From GCA-2701705 sp036163455 (GTDB lineage: Bacteria; Pseudomonadota; Gammaproteobacteria; GCA-002705445; GCA-002716945): DNA of 30,578 nucleotides. The stretch is from positions 1 to 30,578 of the forward strand of contig JAYZKL010000034.1 in the NCBI GenBank assembly GCA_036163455.1, read 5' to 3'. Under the pieces are notes generated by a model, which saw only the letters and a program-made list of their open reading frames with translations, was not told the origin of the DNA and did not search any database. Made by a program: the position numbers and the translations under genes. Numbering within the stretch: position 1 is the stretch's first letter; every line of letters begins with the position of its first letter. Positions 24,359 through 30,578 of the stretch are shown one piece after another.

Positions 24359-25017
24359 CCTTTAATTAGTAAATCAAAACCATTTTTATTATATAGATTA
24401 TTTTTTTTTAATGACCTTAGAATTCTATCTATATTAGATGATTTCTCCTTTACCGTTAAATAGTCTTTATTTTTTGATTTATCAAAATCAACTAATGCAA
24501 ACTTCTCATTATTTTTACTACTATCATTGACTAGTATATTTGTAATATTTAAATCACCATGAAAAATATTCAGTCTATGGAGGCTGGAAACTAAAGCTCC
24601 TATCAAATACCAATCATTATCATTCATCATATTCTTTTCAATATATGTTTTAAGATCAACGCTTGGTATATATTCTGAGATTAAGTTAGCTCTATATGTA
24701 TATTTGTCTTTTGTAATCCAGCCCATAATGGGTTTACATGTTGGGAATTTTTTCTTATATAAATCATTTAGCAAAAAAAACTCAAGATAAGGTCTAGTTT
24801 TCTTTATTGAAGTATTTAAATATCTATCTCCAAAAAATTTCATTAGCCCCTTTCTAACATAATGTTTTAGAAACCATTTTCCATTATTAATTATTCCTGT
24901 TTTAAACACTTGCTCCTGATGAAAATTATTCTTTAAAAATAACTCTTCTATATTGATGCCAATGTCTTTATCATAGAATATAAAATGTTTATTTATTTTT
25001 TTAACTAATATACTCAC
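24337..25017 (-). CDS. kdkA: 3-deoxy-D-manno-octulosonic acid (Kdo) kinase
   Basis: A 226-residue kinase-fold protein of the KdkA family, which phosphorylates O-4 of Kdo on Kdo-lipid A. The N-terminal lobe has WFLKHYVRKGLMKFFGDRYL (48-67), a KdkA signature. The catalytic loop is HGDLNITNIL (153-162) with Asp155, and the metal-binding motif is DFDKS with Asp177 and Asp179. The start is GTG 25017; an in-frame stop lies two codons upstream and no other Met precedes the conserved region. It overlaps waaA by 22 nt tail to tail, and its start codon is 5 nt from the divergent heptosyltransferase-like gene. Confidence 0.9.
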   Translation of the reverse strand: MSILVKKINKHFIFYDKDIGINIEELFLKNNFHQEQVFKTGIINNGKWFLKHYVRKGLMKFFGDRYLNTSIKKTRPYLEFFLLNDLYKKKFPTCKPIMGWITKDKYTYRANLISEYIPSVDLKTYIEKNMMNDNDWYLIGALVSSLHRLNIFHGDLNITNILVNDSSKNNEKFALVDFDKSKNKDYLTVKEKSSNIDRILRSLKKNNLYNKNGFDLLIKGYSFTND

Positions 25018-25022
25018 GATTT

Positions 25023-26030
25023 ATGTCTCAAAAAAGTAACTACCCAGCATCCATATGTATTTTAAGGCTATCATCAATTGGTGATATAACCCATATGATA
25101 CCAGTTATAAAAACAATTCAACAGAATTTACCTCAATCTGATCTTACATGGATTATTGGGAAAACTGAATATCAGCTTGTAAAAAGCATTAAGAAAATAC
25201 GTTTTATTATAATAGATAAGAAACATACTATTAAATCAATTATAGATTTAAATAATAAATTAAAAAATGAAAAATTTGATGTCTTATTACATATGCAAAG
25301 GTCACTAAGATCTAAATTGATAAGTTTATTTATAAAAACTAATAAAAGATTTAGCTATTCAAATGTGGAAATGCCTAAAGAAATACATGTCTTAGACAGC
25401 TTTTTTTACTTTCTTAAGCAAATAGGTATAAAAGAAACTTTGTTAGACTGGTCATTGGATTTAGATAGTACTAAAAAATTAGAACTGAAAAACAAAAAAA
25501 AATATATTGTATTTAACCCTTTTACAAGTTCAAGAAGGTTTAATTATAGAGAGTGGGATATCAAAAATTATGAATATATAGTTAAGTACTTATCAGACAA
25601 ATATAATCTTCACTCAATAATGGTAGGTGGAAGTACAAATTATGAAATAGAATCATCTGAAAAACTATCTTTGAATGATTCTATTTCTAATATGGTGGGT
25701 AAAACAAATCTAGAAGAATTATGTAATATAGTTAAGGACTGTGAATTTTATATTGGCCCAGATTCTGGGACTCTGCATATAGCATCAATGCTCTCAAAAC
25801 CTACTATAGGATTATTTGCAACATCAAATCCAAAAAGAACTGGGCCTTACCAAAATCAAAAATATATTATTAATCGATATAATGAGGCATTAAGAATTTT
25901 TAAAAATACAGATATAGACAATGTTAAATGGGGCACAAGAATTAGGAATAAAAAAGCTATGTCCTTAATAAATATTGATGATGTAATAGAAATGATAGAT
26001 AGGATTTTAGAAAAGAAAATTAGTCCTTAA
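25023..26030 (+). CDS. GT9-family glycosyltransferase, probable LPS heptosyltransferase
   Basis: A 335-residue GT-B enzyme related to WaaC, WaaF and WaaQ, which add heptose from ADP-heptose to the LPS inner core. Visible features are the N-terminal RLSSIGDITHMIPVI with candidate base Asp21, VFNPFTSSRRFNYREWD (163-179), and the ADP-heptose site GPDSGTLHIA at 245-254. I cannot tell heptosyltransferase I from II or III. Heptose synthesis genes hldA and hldC are immediately convergent, and their last gene overlaps this one by 11 nt. Only 5 nt separate its ATG from the kdkA start, so its promoter must lie inside kdkA. No Shine-Dalgarno sequence is obvious. Confidence 0.9.
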   Translation: MSQKSNYPASICILRLSSIGDITHMIPVIKTIQQNLPQSDLTWIIGKTEYQLVKSIKKIRFIIIDKKHTIKSIIDLNNKLKNEKFDVLLHMQRSLRSKLISLFIKTNKRFSYSNVEMPKEIHVLDSFFYFLKQIGIKETLLDWSLDLDSTKKLELKNKKKYIVFNPFTSSRRFNYREWDIKNYEYIVKYLSDKYNLHSIMVGGSTNYEIESSEKLSLNDSISNMVGKTNLEELCNIVKDCEFYIGPDSGTLHIASMLSKPTIGLFATSNPKRTGPYQNQKYIINRYNEALRIFKNTDIDNVKWGTRIRNKKAMSLINIDDVIEMIDRILEKKISP

Positions 26031-26511
26031 TTCTTTTGATGCTGTTTATTGTATCTGTTGTTGATTTTCCTTCAAGTAATTTAATCAACTTTATATCTTT
26101 TTTATTTTCTTTCATACATTTTTCTCCAGCAATAAATTTCCCTTCATAATCGCTCCCTTTTACAAGAACATCTGGAATTATTGTATTTATAATTCTTTCT
26201 GGAGTCTCCTCTTCAAAGATAATAATATGATCAATAACGCTTATCGCTGAGAGAACTACAACTCTATCCTCTTCATTATTAATAGGACGAGATTTTTCTT
26301 TAATTTTTTTTATAGAACTATCGCTATTCAATGCAACAATTAAAATATCTCCAAATTTTTTTGACTCATTTAATAAATGGATATGTCCAGCATGTATAAT
26401 ATCAAAGCAACCATTTGTAAGAATAACTTTCTGATTTAACTTTTGATAACCTTTGCAAAGATGTTTAAGTTCGTTTAAATCTTTAATAAATTTATTATTT
26501 TTAGATGTCAT
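26020..26511 (-). CDS. hldC: D-glycero-beta-D-manno-heptose 1-phosphate adenylyltransferase
   Basis: A 163-residue cytidylyltransferase-fold enzyme that makes ADP-heptose from heptose-1-phosphate and ATP. The nucleotide site LTNGCFDIIHAGHIHLL spans 31-47 with the HxGH motif at 40-43. DVLVKGSDYEG and the C-terminal KSTTDTINSI pattern are typical. It corresponds to the C-terminal half of the bifunctional E. coli HldE (RfaE), here a separate protein. It starts within hldA as ATGACATCTAA (11-nt overlap), so translation is probably coupled. It ends 11 nt inside the convergent glycosyltransferase gene. Confidence 0.94.
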   Translation of the reverse strand: MTSKNNKFIKDLNELKHLCKGYQKLNQKVILTNGCFDIIHAGHIHLLNESKKFGDILIVALNSDSSIKKIKEKSRPINNEEDRVVVLSAISVIDHIIIFEEETPERIINTIIPDVLVKGSDYEGKFIAGEKCMKENKKDIKLIKLLEGKSTTDTINSIKRIKD

Positions 26512-27421
26512 CTAATAGTTCTTTCTGTGTTACGCTTGCAGCACCTAGTTTTTGTATTGATAAACCAGCAGCAATATTTGAGATTTTTACTGCCGAATCT
26601 AAGCTTTTACCAGCAGCAATACTGGCCGCTAAAATTGAGATTACCGTATCTCCAGCTCCTGTTACATCAAATACATCCTTTTGCTCAGCTGGATATGAGG
26701 TAATTTTATCTTCCTGAAACAAAGTCATACCTTCTTTTCCTTGAGTTACTAATAAAGCAGTAAGTTTGAGTTTTTTCCGCAGTTTTTCAGCTTTTAGATG
26801 AAAACTTATTTTTGTTTTTGATAATCCCGCAATGGAGTCAAACTCATTTTGATTTGGTTTCAATAAAAAAGCATTTTTATAACAATCAAAAGAATCTCCT
26901 TTTGGGTCAACAAATGTTTTTATATTTAACTTTAATGATGATTTTAGAATATCAACTACTATTGGTTTAATAACCCCTTTATCATAATCAGAAAGAATAA
27001 TTGCGTCCTGTTTTTTTATTACTTTCAAAACTTGATTTAAAAGTTTTTTATGTAGTTTTGATTTATCTTTGTCTTCATGATCAATTCTCATTAACTGTTG
27101 ATTCTTTCCAGTAATTCTTAACTTAGTTGTGGTACGAATTTTTAAGTCTACTAGGGGTTTATAAGTTACGTTAGCTTTTTTTAATAACCTCATAATCTCA
27201 GTATTTGCTTCATCCTTTCCTGTGATTCCCATGAGAGTGACTTGCATACCAAATTTTGCCAAATTAACTGCAACGTTTGCTGCTCCACCAGGTTTATTAG
27301 TTGATGAATTAATATTTATTATAGGGACTGGTGCTTCAGGTGAAATTCTATCAACTTCACCAGACCAATATTTGTCTAACATTATGTCCCCTACTACAAG
27401 TATTTTTTTTCTTTTAATCAT
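26501..27421 (-). CDS. hldA: D-glycero-beta-D-manno-heptose-7-phosphate kinase
   Basis: A 306-residue PfkB/ribokinase-family enzyme that phosphorylates heptose-7-phosphate at C1. N-terminal VVGDIMLDKYWSGEVDRISPEAP (9-31) is the HldE kinase signature. GGAANVAVNLA follows at 45-55, and the anion hole with catalytic base is DVTGAGD at 252-258 (Asp258). It equals the N-terminal half of E. coli HldE. It overlaps ilvE by 8 nt upstream and hldC by 11 nt downstream. GmhA and GmhB, which the pathway also needs, are not in this window. Confidence 0.94.
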   Translation of the reverse strand: MIKRKKILVVGDIMLDKYWSGEVDRISPEAPVPIININSSTNKPGGAANVAVNLAKFGMQVTLMGITGKDEANTEIMRLLKKANVTYKPLVDLKIRTTTKLRITGKNQQLMRIDHEDKDKSKLHKKLLNQVLKVIKKQDAIILSDYDKGVIKPIVVDILKSSLKLNIKTFVDPKGDSFDCYKNAFLLKPNQNEFDSIAGLSKTKISFHLKAEKLRKKLKLTALLVTQGKEGMTLFQEDKITSYPAEQKDVFDVTGAGDTVISILAASIAAGKSLDSAVKISNIAAGLSIQKLGAASVTQKELLDDI

Positions 27422-28349
27422 TCAATTTCATTATTAAAGTTAACCAATCTTTATATTTCTCATGATTACCGCTTACCAAATTAAAATAGTCTTTTTGTAA
27501 TGTTTTTGTAACTTTACCTGGTACACCATTATTAATTTTTTTGTCATTTATTTCAACAATAGGAGTAACTTCGGCTGCTGTTCCAGTAAAAAATGCTTCG
27601 TCGCAATCAAAAGCTTCGTCTAGACTTATTTTTTTTTCTACAGTTTTAATTCCCAATTCATCTGCTAGACTAATAATTGTTTTTCTTGTAATACCATCTA
27701 ATACTGTGGCCAGATCCGGAGTATACAGCTGCCCATTATTTACAATAAAGAAGTTTTCTCCTGAACCTTCGTTAATATTATTATCTGTCCCCAATATAAG
27801 AGCCTCATCATAACCTGAATCTAAAGCATCTCTGAGCGCAAGCATAGAATTCAAATAATTCCCTGTTGCTTTCGCTTGATATAACATTGATAGTTCATTT
27901 CTTTTTGGAAAAGGAGACACTTTAATTCTTATACCATTTGCTATTTTATCTTTCCCAAGATAAGAACCCCAATCCCAGGCTGCAATTGCACAGTGTACTT
28001 TTAAGTTATCAGCTCTTAAACCCATACCTTCTGATCCATAAAAACATAAGGGACGTATATAAGCATTTTTTAAATTATTTATAGCAACAGTTTCGCATTG
28101 TGCTTTCATAAGTATTTCTTGAGTAAAGGGTATTTTCATACCGATAAGTTTTGCAGAATTAAATAATCTATCAGTGTGATCCTGTAATCTAAAAATTGCC
28201 GGCCCATGATTTGTTTCATAAGCCCGTACGCCTTCAAAAACTCCAGTCCCATAATGGAGAGTATGAGTTAATATATGTATTTTTGCTTCCTTCCAATCGC
28301 AGAAAGAGCCATCAATCCAAATTTGCCCTTCCAGTTCTGACATTTTCAT
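27414..28349 (-). CDS. ilvE: Branched-chain amino acid aminotransferase
   Basis: A 311-residue fold-type IV PLP aminotransferase interconverting Ile, Leu and Val with their 2-oxo acids. Visible features are ILTHTLHYGTGVFEGVRAY (26-44), the PLP Lys160 in YQAKATGNYLNS, and NEGSGENFF plus FFTGTAAEVTPI near the C-terminus. Length matches E. coli IlvE (309). An AAGG box lies 8 nt upstream of ATG 28349. It begins an operon with hldA and hldC by short overlaps. ilvE next to LPS inner-core genes is also known in Pseudomonas, as I recall, where it neighbours waaF. Confidence 0.96.
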   Translation of the reverse strand: MKMSELEGQIWIDGSFCDWKEAKIHILTHTLHYGTGVFEGVRAYETNHGPAIFRLQDHTDRLFNSAKLIGMKIPFTQEILMKAQCETVAINNLKNAYIRPLCFYGSEGMGLRADNLKVHCAIAAWDWGSYLGKDKIANGIRIKVSPFPKRNELSMLYQAKATGNYLNSMLALRDALDSGYDEALILGTDNNINEGSGENFFIVNNGQLYTPDLATVLDGITRKTIISLADELGIKTVEKKISLDEAFDCDEAFFTGTAAEVTPIVEINDKKINNGVPGKVTKTLQKDYFNLVSGNHEKYKDWLTLIMKLND

Positions 28350-28451
28350 GTATGTTGCCTTCTTATATTTTTTTGAATCAAGTGAAAACTATAACATGAC
28401 TTATATAACATAAACACCTGAATTTATTTAAGTAATGTGATTGTAATTTTA

Positions 28452-28479
28452 TTGAATTTTAACAAACTTATGAGATAAT
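28452..28479 (+). promoter_or_regulatory. Probable sigma-70 promoter of the iron-uptake genes
   Basis: A -35 hexamer TTGAAT (28452-28457), a 16-nt spacer and a -10 hexamer GATAAT (28474-28479) lie upstream of the ferric-iron binding protein gene. The expected start of transcription is near 28486, giving a leader of about 28 nt. The -10 box and start point lie inside a near-consensus Fur box, which strengthens both calls. Confidence 0.6.
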
Positions 28480-28492
28480 GAGAATCATTCTC
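28474..28492 (+). promoter_or_regulatory. Fur box (ferric uptake regulator operator)
   Basis: GATAATGAGAATCATTCTC matches 17 of 19 positions of the classical Fur consensus GATAATGATAATCATTATC. It contains the perfect inverted repeat GAGAAT-C-ATTCTC. It overlaps the putative -10 box and transcription start of the iron ABC genes, the usual place for Fur-Fe(II) repression. The downstream gene is a ferric-iron binding protein, so sequence and context agree. The regulator gene itself is not in this window. Confidence 0.88.
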
Positions 28493-28513
28493 GTCCATTA
28501 TTTGAAGGTAATT

Positions 28514-29584
28514 ATGAAAAAACTACTATCTCTAATCATATCCCTTGGTCTCTTTGTATGGCTATTTAATTCAGATAACTTTGTGCATAACAACATTTAT
28601 GCTGCAGGCGCTCCCTCACAAGAAACAAAAAATGTTGTGAATGTTTATTCTGCAAGGAAAGAATATTTGATAAAGCCACTACTTGATGCTTTTGAAAGTC
28701 AGATGAATATTAAGGTTAATTTAGTTGCTGGTAAAGCAAAAGCTCTTCAAAAACGTTTGGAATTAGAAGGAAAAAATACACAAGCAGATATCCTTCTAAC
28801 AGTAGATGCAGGTAATTTATATAGAGCAAAAATAAAAAATTTAACAAAAAGTATACATTCTGAAAAAATAAATAAATTAATACCAGAAAATTTACGTGAC
28901 CCTGATGGCTATTGGTACGGCCTATCAATAAGAAGTCGGGTTATTATGTATAATCCAAAAACTATTAAATTAGAAGAATTGTCAACATATGAAGATTTAG
29001 CTAATTCTAAATGGCGAGGTAGAATCTGCATGAGATCATCAAACAACATCTATAATCAATCACTTTTGTCTTCTCTTATTTCACACATTGGAAAAGATGA
29101 ATCAAAGAAATGGGCTGATTCAGTAGTTAAAAACTTTGCAAGAAGCCCTAAAGGGAATGATAGAACTCAAATGACTTCAGTTGTACTTGGCGAATGTGAT
29201 TTAACATTAGCAAACACCTATTATTTAGGTAAATGGATAACATCAAAAAAGGAAAAGGAAAGAGGTTTTGCAAAACAGATTAAAGTCTTCTTTCCTAATC
29301 AAGATGGCAGAGGTGCGCACATAAATATAAGTGGCGCAACAATTATAAAACATTCTAAGAATACTGCTAATGCCATAAAACTTATAGAATTTCTAGCAGG
29401 TGATGAGGCTCAGAAGTTATATGCTAAAGCGAATCATGAATATCCAATTAGGAATAATATTGAAGTAAGTGCAGTAGTTAGATCATGGGGATATCCTTTT
29501 AAAACAGATAAAATTAACCTTGAAAATTTAGGAAAAAATAATGGGGTTGCTGTTAAGATATTTGATCAAGTAAATTGGCAATAA
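28514..29584 (+). CDS. fbpA: Periplasmic ferric-iron ABC transporter substrate-binding protein (FbpA/FutA/IdiA family)
   Basis: A 356-residue periplasmic protein delivering Fe(III) to an inner-membrane ABC permease. I use ATG 28514 (MKKLLSL...) because GAAGG lies just upstream. An in-frame ATG at 28478 falls inside the Fur box and before any usable leader. The signal region has a hydrophobic core at ~4-18, then a polar stretch before NIYAAG, so cleavage is probably near residue 31. The mature N-terminus NVYSARKEYLIKPLLDAFE is characteristic. The paired tyrosine iron ligands are Tyr236-Tyr237 in ANTYYLGKW, and GRGAHINISGATIIKHSKN follows. The permease gene starts 10 nt downstream. Confidence 0.93.
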   Translation: MKKLLSLIISLGLFVWLFNSDNFVHNNIYAAGAPSQETKNVVNVYSARKEYLIKPLLDAFESQMNIKVNLVAGKAKALQKRLELEGKNTQADILLTVDAGNLYRAKIKNLTKSIHSEKINKLIPENLRDPDGYWYGLSIRSRVIMYNPKTIKLEELSTYEDLANSKWRGRICMRSSNNIYNQSLLSSLISHIGKDESKKWADSVVKNFARSPKGNDRTQMTSVVLGECDLTLANTYYLGKWITSKKEKERGFAKQIKVFFPNQDGRGAHINISGATIIKHSKNTANAIKLIEFLAGDEAQKLYAKANHEYPIRNNIEVSAVVRSWGYPFKTDKINLENLGKNNGVAVKIFDQVNWQ

Positions 29585-29594
29585 TTTTAAACTG

Positions 29595-30578
29595 ATGATT
29601 AAAACTAAATACATCACTGGGTTTTTCTTAATTCTAATGATGTTACCTATACTAACAATTTTTTCTTATCTTTTTATCCCATCTACTGAAATATGGGAAC
29701 ACTTAATAGAAAATTTATTAAATATATATTTATTTAACACTGCTTTTCTAATTTTTTGGGTTGTATTTCTCACTTTTGTGATTGGTGTATCTTGTGCATG
29801 GTTAGTTACAATGTATAATTTTCCAGGAAAAAATATCTTTAGATGGTTATTAGTTTTTCCGCTAGCTATACCAACATATGTAAGTGCATTTATATATGCC
29901 GGCTTGTTTGAACCATCTGGAGTTTTTTTTGATGTAGCCGAACAGGTATTTGGTATGGGCTCTACCCTTTATCAAACTATAGGTATGCGTAATATTTATG
30001 GTGCAGCTTTTATACTAACAATCTGTCTATATCCTTATGTATATTTACTTTGTTATTCTGCTTTCAACCAGCAATCTTATTGTGCTTTTGAAGTTGGTAG
30101 ATCAATGGGTCTAACAAATACAGGGTGTTTTTTAAAAATTGGATTACCTTTGGCAAGGCCAGGAATTATTGCAGGTTTAAGTTTTGTAATAATGGAAACA
30201 TTAGCTGAATATGGGACGATGGATTATTACGGAGTCAGTACTTTTACAACTGGTATTTTCAGAACCTGGTTTGGTTTTGGTGATGAAAATAGCTCATTAC
30301 ATCTTGCGTCAATCTTATTAACATTTGTCTTTATAGTTATGATTATAGAAAAATATTCTCGCGGTAGAAGCCAATATATTCACACATCACAAACAATGAG
30401 AAATATTAAAGAACAAAACTTATATGGATTTGAATCTTTTTGTGCATTCTTATGGTGTTTTGTAATAATCTCTTTGGCAGCATTGATTCCTCTAATGCAA
30501 CTCTTCATATGGTTTCTTGATACCTACTCATCAATCTTTGAGGAATCTTATTATCAACTTATCTGGAATACAACTTGG
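29595..30578 (+). CDS. fbpB: Ferric-iron ABC transporter permease, 3' end beyond window
   Basis: An open frame from ATG 29595 (MIKTKYITGF...) stays open for 328 codons to the window edge. It encodes a polytopic inner-membrane permease. The first membrane helix is ~5-27, and the segment FRWLLVFPLAIPTYVSAFIYAGLFEPSG is typical of FbpB/FutB permeases. The EAA loop that contacts the ATPase is visible at ~166-192 (EVGRSMGLTNTGCFLKIGLP). Family members are about 540 residues with two similar halves, so roughly the second half, and probably an ATPase gene, lie outside. The 10-nt spacing from fbpA and the Fur box imply one iron-repressed operon. Confidence 0.92.
   Translation, partial: MIKTKYITGFFLILMMLPILTIFSYLFIPSTEIWEHLIENLLNIYLFNTAFLIFWVVFLTFVIGVSCAWLVTMYNFPGKNIFRWLLVFPLAIPTYVSAFIYAGLFEPSGVFFDVAEQVFGMGSTLYQTIGMRNIYGAAFILTICLYPYVYLLCYSAFNQQSYCAFEVGRSMGLTNTGCFLKIGLPLARPGIIAGLSFVIMETLAEYGTMDYYGVSTFTTGIFRTWFGFGDENSSLHLASILLTFVFIVMIIEKYSRGRSQYIHTSQTMRNIKEQNLYGFESFCAFLWCFVIISLAALIPLMQLFIWFLDTYSSIFEESYYQLIWNTTW

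Noticed and set aside
28478..28513. Upstream ATG start for the iron-binding protein
   Set aside because: It lies in the Fur box, adds MRIILVHYLKVI before a normal signal peptide, and has no ribosome site; ATG 28514 has GAAGG upstream.
1..30578. CRISPR array, transposon, prophage or defence island
   Set aside because: No regularly spaced repeats, transposase, integrase, terminal repeats or defence domains were seen on either strand.

Overview
The window is a gene-dense, AT-rich stretch of a gammaproteobacterial chromosome made almost entirely of core genes. Spacers are very short and many genes overlap. Three things point to Gammaproteobacteria: the order TPR lipoprotein-ispE-tRNA-Gln-prs-rplY-pth-ychF-tRNA-Met next to divergent hemA-prfA-prmC (as I remember it from Pseudomonas), ilvE beside LPS inner-core genes, and thiC near tolC. 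Low GC, few spacers and separate HldA and HldC proteins suggest a streamlined, probably free-living aquatic lineage (SAR86-like or similar). I cannot name the taxon. LPS, efflux, iron-uptake, cell-shape and amino-acid genes are intact, which argues against an advanced endosymbiont. No mobile element, phage, CRISPR array, toxin-antitoxin pair or recognisable defence gene is visible.

Layout. 1-85: probable tail of an unidentified plus-strand gene. 198-6321 (minus strand): TPR lipoprotein, ispE, tRNA-Gln(UUG), prs, rplY, pth, ychF and tRNA-Met(CAU), a translation/precursor operon that lacks the expected lolB. 6322-6380: compact divergent promoter region with a symmetrical pair of TATAAT boxes. 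6381-17610 (plus): an unbroken run of 13 genes: hemA, prfA, prmC, gatC, gatA, gatB, mreB, mreC, mreD, rsmJ, an unrecognised gene, ibaG and dinB. No gap exceeds 6 nt. 17675-18970: metY, abutting convergent thiC (18971-20758). 20831-24358 (plus): isoaspartyl-methyltransferase-like protein, rhodanese, tolC, waaA. 24337-28349: kdkA (minus), a GT9 heptosyltransferase-like gene (plus), then ilvE-hldA-hldC (minus). 28474-30578: a Fur-box promoter, then a ferric-iron binding protein and an iron permease cut by the window end.

How the genes fit together. The first half joins translation (release factor and its methylase, peptidyl-tRNA hydrolase, GatCAB amidotransferase, L25, two tRNAs) with precursor supply (PRPP, isoprenoid, tetrapyrrole) and cell shape (MreBCD). 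The second half is a compact inner-core LPS set: HldA and HldC make activated heptose, WaaA adds Kdo, KdkA phosphorylates it and the GT9 enzyme probably adds heptose. Iron uptake at the right edge is very probably Fur-repressed.

I found no clear new multi-gene system. The points most worth checking are the unrecognised 160-residue protein in the mreD-dinB chain, the missing lolB, the altered RsmJ motif, thiC without a leader long enough for a TPP riboswitch, and the overlapping gene ends with no visible terminators.
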